From JASLPR01 sp964496475 (lineage in GTDB: Bacteria; Chloroflexota; UBA11872; VXNJ01): a stretch of 19,944 nucleotides of DNA. Both the position numbers and the translations under genes were made by a program. Positions 1-8,388 of the stretch are shown here, one piece after another (the first letter of the stretch is position 1; every line of letters starts with the position of its first letter). The stretch covers positions 1 to 19,944 of the forward strand of contig CAZBZS010000043.1 of assembly GCA_964496475.1 (NCBI GenBank). The letters run 5' to 3'. The notes under the pieces are model-generated. The model had not been told where the DNA came from. It searched no databases and saw nothing but the letters and a program-made list of their open reading frames with translations.

Positions 1-1030
1 TTGTATGAACCGCGTGATACTCGCCGTAATTGGTCATCACGAGCTCCAGCGCGTCCTCCCAATTTTCGTGATCTGCGCTCCAGGCAAGAGTATTTGAGAG
101 CGCCTCGTACAGGCGGCTTGCCCTCGGGATTTGGGCCATCCCGGCCAGCAACGCCGATTCAGGATCGCTCGCTCCAAAGGCGGCAGCCACCATCGCCGCG
201 GCGAACATTTCGCCGTAGATCCCGTTTTTCACGTGCGAAAGCACCGCATCTTCATAACTCAGCGCCGCCGCCGACTCAGGATCGCCCGCGCACACGTAGC
301 CGAACACATCGGCCCGGATTTGCGCCCCGATCCATTCTCGGTAAGGATTCCGAAATGTTGCCGTGTCCGGCGGCTGAAGACCGTTCACCAAATTCCTGTA
401 GGCAGCTCGCTCGGCGGTGAACACCGTATGGATCGGCAACAGCAACAACCATTCCCGGCCCACATCCTCCGCCACGTAATCTCGTCCGTACTGTTCCAGA
501 ATGTGCAGGGCGATGATCATGTAATCCACGTCGTCATCACGCGGCATACAGTCGAAGTTTCCGCGCGTGGACTCCCCCGCGGAACGGTGCAACGGCCGCT
601 CCAGCGGATTCACCTCCAGCAGCGGAAAGTACCGAGCCAGCGGATACTCGCCAGCGGCCTTCAAATATGTCACTATCTCGGCACGACTAAACCCCTCCAC
701 CGGCTTACCCAGCAGGCAACCGGCGCACCTGCCCAGCCAGGCGCCCAGAATTCGATCTTGCAGGTCGCCGGTCACCGCGAATGGACCTGGGCCGTCGGTG
801 GGACGGGCGACCTGAATGGCATCAAGACCGCTGGGCTCATCAAATGAAAATCGCGAATCAGGCTCCAACTCGCCGAGGCTTTCGAGCAATCCCTCCAGAT
901 TGGAAGATGCGGAGCGTGTCTCCTCGAGCTCCTCCATCCGCTCGATCACCGCGCTGACATCGCAGCCCTCTTCTCCCCGCGCGCGCATCTCCGCCCGCAC
1001 CATGGCATGCAAGTCATTTACATCGATCAT
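1..1030 (-). CDS. ADP-ribosylglycohydrolase family protein (3' end beyond window)
   Basis: Reading the minus strand from an ATG at 1030 gives an uninterrupted 343-codon frame that runs off the window edge, so the C-terminus is missing. The first 90 or so residues are acidic and helical-looking. A segment near residues 92-113 (DRILGAWLGRCAGCLLGKP) matches the start of the ADP-ribosylglycohydrolase (DraG/ARH) fold, with its GxxxGxxxGxP pattern. RDDDVDY at about 164-170 occupies the place of the metal-binding (S/T)DDT motif. Family members remove ADP-ribose from proteins or related substrates using two Mg ions. The second metal-binding motif would lie outside the window, so activity cannot be judged. 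The start has a weak GGGGT-type ribosome site about 7 bases upstream. Plus-strand frames over this interval are arginine- and histidine-rich shadows. Family assignment is fairly firm; the substrate is unknown. Confidence 0.75.
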   Translation of the reverse strand, partial: MIDVNDLHAMVRAEMRARGEEGCDVSAVIERMEELEETRSASSNLEGLLESLGELEPDSRFSFDEPSGLDAIQVARPTDGPGPFAVTGDLQDRILGAWLGRCAGCLLGKPVEGFSRAEIVTYLKAAGEYPLARYFPLLEVNPLERPLHRSAGESTRGNFDCMPRDDDVDYMIIALHILEQYGRDYVAEDVGREWLLLLPIHTVFTAERAAYRNLVNGLQPPDTATFRNPYREWIGAQIRADVFGYVCAGDPESAAALSYEDAVLSHVKNGIYGEMFAAAMVAAAFGASDPESALLAGMAQIPRASRLYEALSNTLAWSADHENWEDALELVMTNYGEYHAVHT

Positions 1031-1063
1031 CGATTGACCCCAGATCGCCTGTACTAATACCAC

Positions 1064-1127
1064 GGCCCCTTGGAAAGGGCCAATAGCATACAGGTACCGG
1101 CTCAAAGGCAATAACGATCGGAGCCGG
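1064..1127. repeat. Two small inverted repeats in the intergenic gap
   Basis: The 134-base gap between the ADP-ribosylglycohydrolase gene and the methyltransferase remnant holds two potential hairpins. One is at 1064-1081, with arms GGCCC/GGGCC and a partly paired interior. The other has 7-base arms CCGGCTC (1097-1103) and GAGCCGG (1121-1127) separated by 17 bases. Neither is followed by a clear T-run on either strand, so an intrinsic terminator is not well supported. They could be a weak terminator or a leader structure for the downstream minus-strand gene. Confidence 0.3.
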
Positions 1128-1164
1128 ACAGCTCAGCACCCCTTTCCCCAACCTGCCGGGCAGC

Positions 1165-1796
1165 CTAGTCGTGGGCGAAAAGAGTTGACCGCCAGAGGAA
1201 GCTCTCGGTTTCGAACGCCTTCTCAAATCACGCAGCCTCCAGTTGTCGATCAATTTCCATTAGTGGATGTACAAAGAATCTGAATTCCCGGCGCAACAGC
1301 CGCATTCCCACTCGTATTACCGGTTCTAACGCCCGCCAGAGCCACTTCTCCCGCGGCACGACCAAAAGGTAGTAACGGCGCGCGCGAACTGCCGAAGCCG
1401 CCACCAGCGCCAGCATGTCTGGGTAGCAGCATACGACCCGGCCAAGCACGACAATATCGGCCGAATCCATCTCATCGCCCAGCGCCACGAAGTCGCCAAG
1501 TCGGTAATCCACCGCCTCAGAATGGCCCAGCTCCCGAGCGGCTGTCTCATAGGCCGGTGACACCTCCACCAGGACCACCCCGGCCGCCCCCGGCGTATGA
1601 GTTCGTGGTGGGCCACACCCACCCCACCTCCGATGTCCAGAACCTGGGACCCCTCAATTCCATCCTTCGGTAGCTGGTCGACAAGCAACCCTATCCTTTT
1701 AGAAAGTCCATTTTTGCGATACTCTCTGGCCTCTCGACGAGCCGTCCCAGTGCCGAACATCCGGGCCAGGCCGTTCACCGAGCAACAATCACTCAA
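1165..1796 (-). pseudogene. Class I SAM methyltransferase, frameshifted and with in-frame stop
   Basis: The N-terminal part starts at a TTG at 1796, preceded by an AGGGAG ribosome site, and begins MSDCCSVNGLARMF. It carries the SAM-binding motif LDIGGGVGVAHHEL. Just after it, the frame is lost in the C5 run at 1587-1591. One extra base there restores RRG-AAGVVLVEVSPAYE, and the other frame then carries the rest (GRVVCCYPDM, LVVPREKWLW, FFVHPLMEIDRQLEAA). It stops at a TGA (1228-1230). The same frame continues beyond that TGA as FEKAFETESFLWRSTLFAHD to a TAG at 1165-1167. This resembles the C-terminal AAGF...W...F ending of the family, so the TGA stands where a glycine (GGA) is expected. The protein resembles small BchM-like (Mg-protoporphyrin O-methyltransferase-like) enzymes annotated only by homology. 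Two lesions indicate either a decaying gene or two sequence errors. Confidence 0.72.
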
Positions 1797-1927
1797 TTCC
1801 GTGCTCCCTGAGCTTCTAAGGGTTCAGCCCGGCCCGCAGCCCGATACCGGGTCCTGTGGGTCCAATCTCCAGCCACCTATTATCATGACCCGCCGAAATA
1901 TATAGACACCATCCGGGCACTGAACCA

Positions 1928-3217
1928 GTGAGCAAGATCAACCCAAAAGTCATTCCGGGCCTGATGACCGACCTCGAAGCCCGCGGACTTGTTCATTCCC
2001 ATTCGCAGCCGGACCTCGGCGAACGGCTCGACAGTAAACCGATCACCCTCTACTGCGGATTCGACCCAACCTCCGATAGTCTGCACGCCGGACATCTGAT
2101 ACCGCTGGTGACCCTGGCGCGATTTCAGCGGCACGGTCACATCCCGATCGTAGTCATTGGGGGAGGTACTGGGATGATCGGTGATCCCTCCGGCAAGAGC
2201 GAAGAACGCAATTTGCTGGACCTGCTCACACTCCGGGCGAATCTGGATGCTCAGTACTCGCAATTCGCCAGCATCCTCGATTTCAAAAATGCGGAAAATC
2301 CAGCTGTGATGCTTAACAATTTCGACTGGCTTTCAGAGCTGGATCTCATCGCGTTTCTTCGCGACGTCGGTAAACACTTCCCGATGTCGGTCATGCTTTC
2401 CCGCGAGTCTGTCCGCAGCCGTCTCGACAGCGCCTCCGGCCTCAGTTTCACTGAGTTCACTTACCAGGTTTTGCAGGCCTACGACTTTTACCATCTCTAT
2501 GCGCATCACGACTGCCGCCTTCAGGTCGGCGGCTCCGATCAGTACGGCAACATCCTCGCCGGGGTCGACTTCATCCGCCGGATGACCGGTGCCGAGGATC
2601 GCGCTGCCGCCCTGGTGTACCCCCTTTTAACCACCACATCTGGCGAGAAGATGGGCAAGACCGCCCGCGGCGCGGTCTGGTTGGATCCGGAAAAGACCTC
2701 ACCTTTAGACTGGTACCAGTACTGGTTCAACATTGACGATGCCGACGTCATTACCTACCTGCGAATGTTGACGCTGCTCGGACTCGATGAAATTTATGAG
2801 GTCGAAAAACGCATGCAGGCCGAGCCGGCCGGCCGTCTCGCCCAACGGGCGCTGGCGTTTGAGCTCACCTGCATGGTGCACGGCGAGGACACGGCAGAGA
2901 AGACGCGGCAGGCCAGCGAGGAGCTGTTCGGTCAGGATCAAGGCCGGTCCCGACCCGGTGAAGAGACGCCCGTAACCAGGATAAGTCGAGCCGATCTACA
3001 GGACGGGCTGCCCGTGATCCAGGCACTGGTTAGCGCTGGACTGGCCGTCTCGAACGCCGAGGCAAAGCGCCTTCTGCGTCAGGGTGGAGTTTCAGTCGAC
3101 GGGCGACGGCTCTCCCCGGAGGATCGGATTCTCAATGAGTCCGACTTCCCTCAAGGCGGGACTGTTTTGCTCGCGGTGGGGCCCAGGAAACGGGCCATTC
3201 TGCAAGCGATCGACTAG
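1928..3217 (+). CDS. tyrS: Tyrosine--tRNA ligase
   Basis: A 429-residue class I aminoacyl-tRNA synthetase that charges tRNA-Tyr in the cytoplasm. The HIGH-type motif appears as HAGH (residues 53-56) within GFDPTSDSLHAGH. The tyrosine and tRNA-binding core includes GGGTGMIGDPSGKSEERN, the TYQVLQAYDFY helix and GGSDQYGN (201-208). The KMSKS loop is KMGKT (241-245). A C-terminal S4 RNA-binding domain covers about 360-429 (SNAEAKRLLRQGGVSVDG). Length is normal for bacterial TyrRS. The start is GTG at 1928; no strong ribosome site is visible. A TATATA stretch at 1899-1904 could be a -10 element but no convincing -35 accompanies it. The gene diverges from the methyltransferase remnant across 131 bases. 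I see no T-box leader in that gap. The identification is secure. Confidence 0.97.
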   Translation: MSKINPKVIPGLMTDLEARGLVHSHSQPDLGERLDSKPITLYCGFDPTSDSLHAGHLIPLVTLARFQRHGHIPIVVIGGGTGMIGDPSGKSEERNLLDLLTLRANLDAQYSQFASILDFKNAENPAVMLNNFDWLSELDLIAFLRDVGKHFPMSVMLSRESVRSRLDSASGLSFTEFTYQVLQAYDFYHLYAHHDCRLQVGGSDQYGNILAGVDFIRRMTGAEDRAAALVYPLLTTTSGEKMGKTARGAVWLDPEKTSPLDWYQYWFNIDDADVITYLRMLTLLGLDEIYEVEKRMQAEPAGRLAQRALAFELTCMVHGEDTAEKTRQASEELFGQDQGRSRPGEETPVTRISRADLQDGLPVIQALVSAGLAVSNAEAKRLLRQGGVSVDGRRLSPEDRILNESDFPQGGTVLLAVGPRKRAILQAID

Positions 3218-3256
3218 TCCCGCTCAGAATTGTGAGTACGATCACACGCGATTCCT

Positions 3257-3285
3257 GTTTTTCTACCTAAGATGATTTGTATACT
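3257..3285 (+). promoter_or_regulatory. Possible promoter for the DUF4395 gene
   Basis: TATACT at 3280-3285 is a good -10 candidate in an AT-richer patch of the 123-base gap after tyrS. The matching -35 region is only T-rich and does not resemble TTGACA. It would place transcription start roughly 50 bases before the ATG at 3341. Confidence 0.25.
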
Positions 3286-3340
3286 TAACTAAGAGTTTGG
3301 CAGCGTGGTCGCCACACCATCGACAAGGTAAGCGATTTAC

Positions 3341-3835
3341 ATGGGTTCCCTGCGCGGAGTGTTCGCGTTTCCACATCCAGTCAACGAGTACGCTGCACGC
3401 TCGGTGGCGAGTATGGTCGCGATACTGACGATTCTCACGATTACTCTTGACATTGGTTGGATGCTCCCGGTCCTCGCGTACGGCTTCGCCGCCCGCGTTC
3501 TGACCGGACCTACATTGAGTCCGCTCGGCCTGCTGGCCACCCGGGTCCTCGTGCCTGTGCTGAACCTGCCAGTGAAAAACGTCGCGGGGCCGCCGAAGCA
3601 GTTCGCTCAGGCAGTCGGCCTGATTTTCACCGCCTCCGCAACTGTTCTGTATTTCGGATTCGGATCGGCTGTGTTTGCTTATAGCGTCCTGGGTGTATTG
3701 GTGGCGTTCGCGACGCTCGAGGCAGTTGTCGGTTTCTGCGCTGGTTGCTTTGTTTTCGGGCAGCTGATGCGAGTTGGTCTCGTGTCTAAACAAACCTGCG
3801 AAAAGTGCGCCAACCTTGACTTCGGCAGCGCGTAG
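3341..3835 (+). CDS. DUF4395 family membrane protein
   Basis: A 164-residue integral membrane protein. The N-terminal VNEYAARSVASMVA segment leads into paired hydrophobic helices at about 22-38 and 41-55. Further helices follow near 90-107 and 111-130. The diagnostic DUF4395 features are PPKQFAQAVG (84-93) and LEAVVGFCAGC (126-136), placing a CxxC pair (C133, C136) at the end of the last helix. A second CxxC (C153, C156, in TCEKC) lies in the short C-terminal tail. Two CxxC pairs suggest thiol-redox or metal chemistry, but I do not know a proven function for this family. The ATG at 3341 has a modest AAGG-like site about 11 bases upstream. It stands 123 bases after tyrS and 127 bases before the cation transporter, so it is probably transcribed on its own. 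Confidence 0.8.
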   Translation: MGSLRGVFAFPHPVNEYAARSVASMVAILTILTITLDIGWMLPVLAYGFAARVLTGPTLSPLGLLATRVLVPVLNLPVKNVAGPPKQFAQAVGLIFTASATVLYFGFGSAVFAYSVLGVLVAFATLEAVVGFCAGCFVFGQLMRVGLVSKQTCEKCANLDFGSA

Positions 3836-3962
3836 CAGGTTGACTTTAGCCGCCTAGCTCCGTCTGGCAGCTGGCTCAACAATTGCTGTCCAACGGGTCA
3901 GCCGGGTGACATGGAGCGAGCCGGTAAGTCCACTACACTGAATCGCTGTCCCTGAGCCCTAG

Positions 3963-4895
3963 ATGGATTCGGTGCAACCAGCCGCACACATTGAACGACG
4001 CGATCGGCGCGCTGCAAAGGCGCTGGCGGTCGCGCTATCCGTCAACTCTCTGATCGCCATTGCCAAGATCGTCATGGGGCTGCTGTCCGGTTCGGTGAGC
4101 ATCCTGGCCGACGGCTTCGACTCCCTTCTCGACGCCCTGTCCGAGGTGATCGGTCTCGTCGCCGTCTTTTTTACTGCCCGCCCCGCCGATTTGAACCATC
4201 CCTACGGTCACCGCAAAGCTGAGACACTGGGCACGCTCAGCGTCGCCATTCTCATGTTCGTGGCCGCTGGCCTGATCGTGCGCAACGGGGTGATTGCGCT
4301 GGTCGAAGGTACCGGCCCTGAAATTGGTTGGCTGAGTTTCGCCGTTATGGGAGTCGCACTTCTGGCCAAGGGGGGGCTTGTGATGTGGCAACGCGTCCAG
4401 TCTCGCGATCTGGACAGCGACCTCCTCCTAGCCGACTTCATGCAGACCCGTAACGACGTGCTGGTCGCCGCCGCCGTCATTGTGGGCCTGATCGCCACCA
4501 CCGCCGGGTTTGTTTGGGTCGACGCGGTTCTCGGATTGGTCGTCGCCGGTGTTGTCGTCGCCGCTGGCATCAAGGTCATCCGTTCCGCCTCATGGGTTCT
4601 TCTCGATTCCACTTCCGTCGATCCCAAACTAATCGAATACATCGCCAAATCCATTCCGGAGGTTCGAGACTGTCACGCCGTCCGCACCCGGGGCCGTCCC
4701 AGCGAGATGTTCATGGATCTGCACGTCATGGTTGATCCTGAGTTGACCGTCCGCAAAGGCCATCGCGTGTCTCATGAAGTGGCGAACTTGATGAGATCGG
4801 AGATTCCCGGCATCAAAGACGTTGTCGTCCACCTGGAACCCCACTCGACCACCGCAAGTATCGCCATCGATCCCGGCCGAGCCAGTCACGATTGA
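3963..4895 (+). CDS. Cation diffusion facilitator (CDF) family metal transporter
   Basis: A 310-residue inner-membrane metal/proton antiporter of the FieF-like CDF family. Six hydrophobic segments occupy about residues 18-210, followed by a cytoplasmic ferredoxin-like domain (about 215-295). The TM2 metal site is present as D53xxxD57 in ADGFDSLLD. The intracellular loop has NHPYGHRKAE (H79, H83), typical of the family. In TM5 the expected HxxxD reads QTRND, with Q161 and D165, so the usual histidine is replaced. The C-terminal domain contains HAVRTRGRPSEMFMDLHV and KDVVVHLEPH, with histidines matching family metal or dimer positions. Family members export Zn, Fe, Mn or related ions. The TM5 change makes the ion specificity uncertain. 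The ATG at 3963 gives the expected N-terminus and neighbours provide no functional hint. Confidence 0.92.
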   Translation: MDSVQPAAHIERRDRRAAKALAVALSVNSLIAIAKIVMGLLSGSVSILADGFDSLLDALSEVIGLVAVFFTARPADLNHPYGHRKAETLGTLSVAILMFVAAGLIVRNGVIALVEGTGPEIGWLSFAVMGVALLAKGGLVMWQRVQSRDLDSDLLLADFMQTRNDVLVAAAVIVGLIATTAGFVWVDAVLGLVVAGVVVAAGIKVIRSASWVLLDSTSVDPKLIEYIAKSIPEVRDCHAVRTRGRPSEMFMDLHVMVDPELTVRKGHRVSHEVANLMRSEIPGIKDVVVHLEPHSTTASIAIDPGRASHD

Positions 4896-5062
4896 GGTGA
4901 CCGGACTGAAAAGGTCCGTCCCCACATTTTCTTGGGCCACCCCAGGGTTTGTAGTCTCTGCGCTCCGCTGGATCGCGTCCGGCCACCCCCTCTAACCCGC
5001 CGCTATCATCTTTTGGCGCTGATGTCCGGCGCGTCAAGGCTCCTTTTTAGGAAGGTCCCTGG

Positions 5063-8000
5063 ATGTCGATCGACAGCCTGAACATAACCGGTCTTGTCGG
5101 GATTTTGGTCTTAACTCTGGCGGCTTCGCTGGCGACCTTCCCGCTGGCCGCCCGTCTGACGGAGTTTCGTGGAATTGGTCGTGCGCTGGCCCTCACTCCC
5201 GTGCTGGGCGTCGTCCTCCTGTCAGCCATGGCCGCCGTGCTCTACTACGCCCTGCCGCCGACCACCGCCGCCTGGATGTCCCTGGTCGTCACCCTCACCT
5301 TGGGTGGGTTTCTCTGGTGGCGCTCGGCCGAGAGAATCGCCGGCCTGTCCCGCGATGCCCGGCAACTCGCGGTTGGTCTATCGATCGCCGCCGCGCTCCT
5401 CTATGGCTTCGTCGCCAATCGGATCTCGGTTCTCTTTCCCGACGAGCCCATCCACCTCAGCCTCTCCGCCACTATCGCCGCCGGTAATTTTCCGGTAGTC
5501 CTACCGTGGGCGCCTGACTCCCCCGCCTCCTACCACTACGCCGCCGATCTTCACGTGGCCGTGCTCTCGGGCATAAGCAACCTGCCGGTCGGAATCGTCG
5601 CCGAATTTCAACATGCCTGGCTCGCCCTGGCCCTCGTCCTCACGATATTCGCCATCGTGCGGAACGCAACGGAATCGATCACGGCGTCAATCGCGATCGC
5701 CGTTCTGGCGGCGTTCGCCCCCGGTTCGCTGTGGCTCGGCTGGCCCGCCCTCGGCCCGGACAGTGCCGCCTTCCCCTCTGGGCCGCAGGCAGCACTCACC
5801 TGGTTTGGGGAGGATCACTTTCGCTACGCCGATCTGCTAGCCGGACCCGCCAACATCTTTTTCCCTCAGCGCCTCCTCGGCCTCGCTTTCGCGACGATCG
5901 TTCTGTGGGCGTGGATCGTACGAGTCCACTCCACTCGGCGCGGCGCGCTTCTCGTCGGGATTGGCCTCGGCTTTCTCGCCCTCATCGAAATCGGAGTTTT
6001 CGCCGTTACCGGAGCGGCCATGGCCGCCCTGCTATTGGTCGACACCATCCGCACCACGCCCGCCCATCGGATTCAGGCCGCCGTTCGCCTGACGATCATG
6101 CTCCTGTCAGCACTAATCTTCGCGCTTGCGATCGGCGGACCGCTTACCGACACCGTCCTGCGCGGCAGTGGTCACAACGCTGTCAGCATCAGCCCCCACA
6201 TCGAGCCCGCCTTGCTGGACTTACGCCGGTTCGCCGAGCCGCTCCATCCCGGTCTGTACGCAGCCGCCCTGGGACTCGCCTGGCCGCATCTGCTCGTAGC
6301 CGGCTCCGCCTTCTGGCTTCTCCGCCGCCAGCGTACGTTACTCGCGCTCACCGTCGCCGGCGCGACCGGCGGCATCCTCATCCAATTGCTGGTTTATAGC
6401 GTGCATGACGACGCTGATCGGTTGGTCCAGTATTCCGGCTTTTTCCTGGCGCTGGCCGTGGCCGCCGGGGCATACCTGGCGTTGCGGCCCCTTCCACGCT
6501 GGCCGGCCGCTGCGGCATTTACCGTCCTCCTGATTTTCGTCGCCATCCCCACCGTAGTTCCACGCTTCGCCCCCGCCATCCGCAACTCACTCGCCGGCGT
6601 GGATTGGGGACCTCCATCGCCTGCAAGCGCCGAGGCCGACCGGCTGAGACAGCGAAGTCGGTACGCCGCCGATTTCGCCGCGAATCGTCAGCTCTTCGAT
6701 TGGATTTCGGCCAATCTGCCGCCTGATACCCGAGTTCTCTCGCCCATCCCGGTCGCCCTGACGATAGCCACCGGGCGATACGGGGTGTTCACCGCTGCCG
6801 GTCAGAATCAAAACGAACCCTACCCCGGACTTGAGTTCATATATGCCTGGTCAACTCTGGACGGGCCGGCCATGCGGGAGATGGGCGTCACTTACCTGCA
6901 CGTCCGCGACGAAGACCTAGCACGGCTGCCAGCGGCCACCCTTGACGTGCTCGCGAACCCCGACCAATTTCGGCTGGTATTCGTCGCATACGACGCCCGT
7001 TCTCCCGAGACCGGTCAGCGCCTATACGAGGTTCAGGACGCCGCCTACGAACGACGCGCTTCAGCACATCTCGCCTCGCTTCTAAGCCCAGACGATCTTG
7101 TGCTGCTCAGCGACGGTTTGTCCGATTCCTCCACCACTGCCCTGGCCGCGGCGCTTCTGCCGCAGGTGATTCTGCGGGAGGCCGAGATTCCCGGACACCT
7201 TCGGGCTCCTTATCGCCTGGGCAACCCGCTATCAACGCCCGACCTCACCCTGTACCCCGACTGGTACCTTCCCGCCGATTTACGACTTAGCCAGGACGAT
7301 GCACTCTGGAGCGGGGCGGGCGCCGGCCTCTTCGATCCGGGTACTGCGACCGGCTGGCGCGGTCCTCTGCGGCCCGAGGGTGACCAGATAGTGCCAAACC
7401 TTCCCGCGGGACAGGCCGAGCTGTTGATCTTCGTAGTGGGTGACGGCACTCTCGGCGTCGAGAGCGACGCCGGGAAATCACTCGCGACCGGTGGTGTAAC
7501 CCGGCTTACAGTCTCAGGTGATGCGGTCCGCTTGGAAGCCCGCGGCGGCATCGTATCACCGTTTGTTTTCTACCGACACGTCGCCGGGGCAGGCGCAGGG
7601 GAAACCCAACCCGGCCTCGTCGTTGACGCAGGCTGGGACGGAACCCGCTTTGTCATCTACTTGCTGTGGGATAGCGTCGGCGCAGACACCTCTACTCTCG
7701 GCGCCGAGTGGGTGCTGGTGCGGGAGACCGGCGCCGTCGCCGACCCACCACGTCCCGATCGACCGAATCTGGTGCGTTGGGAATCGGCCCTGAACGTTCG
7801 CGCCAGCACCGATCTTGTCCAAGAAATTTTCACTCCGGCTACCCTCACCCCGGCCTATCTGGACCCGGATGCCGGCCAAATCCGGTACCGGCCCGCGCTC
7901 ACCGACCTGGCCCCGGGTCGCTATCGCGTCTACCTCTACATCGTCGAGCGGTCGGTCGAAGTCCGCCGGCCGGTCCTGGCCATACCCGTCTTCACGTTCC

Positions 8001-8095
8001 ATTATCAACAGCCGGGCGTCCCTACGACAACCATCTTTACCGGTCCCATCGACCCTAGCGCTGCTCCCCTGCCGATTTGGCTGGATGCTCGTTGA
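5063..8095 (+). CDS. Large polytopic membrane protein, GT-C-like, function unknown
   Basis: A 1010-residue protein beginning at an ATG with a clear AGGAAGG ribosome site (about 5051-5057). Residues 8-500 contain about a dozen hydrophobic segments, for example near 11-30, 45-63, 72-86, 103-118, 184-199, 207-220, 271-286, 295-325 and 342-358. A long non-membrane loop after the fourth segment holds FPDEPIHLS (D127, E128, H131) and SYHYAADLH (157-164). Acidic residues in an early external loop are typical of GT-C glycosyltransferases that use lipid-linked sugars, such as PMT and ArnT-like enzymes. The C-terminal half (about 500-1010) is non-membrane and mixed alpha/beta, and its last part resembles a beta-sandwich (PGRYRVYLYIVERSV). 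I do not recognise the exact family, and the GT-C assignment rests on topology and the acidic loop only. It starts 167 bases after the CDF gene. Confidence 0.6.
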   Translation: MSIDSLNITGLVGILVLTLAASLATFPLAARLTEFRGIGRALALTPVLGVVLLSAMAAVLYYALPPTTAAWMSLVVTLTLGGFLWWRSAERIAGLSRDARQLAVGLSIAAALLYGFVANRISVLFPDEPIHLSLSATIAAGNFPVVLPWAPDSPASYHYAADLHVAVLSGISNLPVGIVAEFQHAWLALALVLTIFAIVRNATESITASIAIAVLAAFAPGSLWLGWPALGPDSAAFPSGPQAALTWFGEDHFRYADLLAGPANIFFPQRLLGLAFATIVLWAWIVRVHSTRRGALLVGIGLGFLALIEIGVFAVTGAAMAALLLVDTIRTTPAHRIQAAVRLTIMLLSALIFALAIGGPLTDTVLRGSGHNAVSISPHIEPALLDLRRFAEPLHPGLYAAALGLAWPHLLVAGSAFWLLRRQRTLLALTVAGATGGILIQLLVYSVHDDADRLVQYSGFFLALAVAAGAYLALRPLPRWPAAAAFTVLLIFVAIPTVVPRFAPAIRNSLAGVDWGPPSPASAEADRLRQRSRYAADFAANRQLFDWISANLPPDTRVLSPIPVALTIATGRYGVFTAAGQNQNEPYPGLEFIYAWSTLDGPAMREMGVTYLHVRDEDLARLPAATLDVLANPDQFRLVFVAYDARSPETGQRLYEVQDAAYERRASAHLASLLSPDDLVLLSDGLSDSSTTALAAALLPQVILREAEIPGHLRAPYRLGNPLSTPDLTLYPDWYLPADLRLSQDDALWSGAGAGLFDPGTATGWRGPLRPEGDQIVPNLPAGQAELLIFVVGDGTLGVESDAGKSLATGGVTRLTVSGDAVRLEARGGIVSPFVFYRHVAGAGAGETQPGLVVDAGWDGTRFVIYLLWDSVGADTSTLGAEWVLVRETGAVADPPRPDRPNLVRWESALNVRASTDLVQEIFTPATLTPAYLDPDAGQIRYRPALTDLAPGRYRVYLYIVERSVEVRRPVLAIPVFTFHYQQPGVPTTTIFTGPIDPSAAPLPIWLDAR

Positions 8096-8191
8096 CCAAC
8101 CCCAGCCTCAGTTTCCTTACCCGCGGTTGGCCGCCAACCCTTCGAGGATTACCCTCTACCAACTGCAAAGCGCATACTCGGGAGTCCCGCT

Positions 8192-8388
8192 ATGGACCTG
8201 CTCCGCTTCGCTATATTCGACCAGTCCTCCGAAGACCCGGCAGCCCGCGCTGCCGGGTTCTTCGGGATGGGATTCGACACCGTCGTCATCCCGATAGACC
8301 ATGACCTGGCCCGAGTCTCGAAATCAGCCGAGCTGAACGTCTGGGTTTGCACCGCCACCTTCACGGTGCCGCGCGGGGCCGGCGGAAG
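8192..8388 (+). pseudogene. 5' fragment of an unrecognised gene, cut at a junction
   Basis: An ATG at 8192 with GGGAG about 7 bases upstream opens a frame that looks protein-like: MDLLRFAIFDQSSED, then GFFGMGFDTVVIPIDHDL and LNVWVCTATFTV. Codons prefer C in the third position, like the genes to its left. Alternating hydrophobic strands after a helix would fit the beginning of a TIM-barrel enzyme, but I cannot name the family. The frame stays open to a TAG at 8396-8398. However, the last residues overlap, on the other strand, bases that encode a recognisable kinase segment (8371-8398), so the true gene appears to have lost everything after about residue 60. It follows the large membrane protein by 96 bases and may have been co-transcribed with it. 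Confidence 0.45.
8229..8265. terminator. Very stable hairpin with terminator-like shape
   Basis: CCGAAGA-CCCGGCAGC (8229-8244), a CCGC loop and GCTGCCGGG-T-TCTTCGG (8249-8265) pair over 16 bases with one bulged T at 8258. The flanking GAAGA/TCTTC arms give the A-tract/T-tract look of an intrinsic terminator readable in either direction. It lies 134 bases after the large membrane-protein gene. It also sits inside the short frame that opens at 8192, so it is either a terminator or an accident of GC-rich coding sequence (it encodes DPAARAAGFF). The pairing is seen directly; the function is inferred. Confidence 0.4.

Noticed and set aside
131..847. A 238-codon plus-strand frame near the left edge
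   Set aside because: The minus strand encodes recognisable ADP-ribosylglycohydrolase motifs here, while this frame has an antisense-like composition.
1228..1230. TGA read as glycine, as in Gracilibacteria-type codes
   Set aside because: Other genes here end properly at TGA (the large membrane protein, nuoG, nuoJ and the midA-type gene), so TGA is a stop in this genome.
1014..1253. A 79-codon minus-strand frame between the first two genes
   Set aside because: It overlaps the decayed methyltransferase end and the start of the next gene, has no recognisable motif, and its composition looks random.
1797..1927. A T-box leader before tyrS
   Set aside because: No T-box sequence, antiterminator or terminator hairpin is visible in the 131-base gap.
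5731..6399. A 222-codon frame inside the large membrane-protein gene
   Set aside because: It is extremely rich in arginine, proline and serine and has no ribosome site; it is an out-of-frame shadow.
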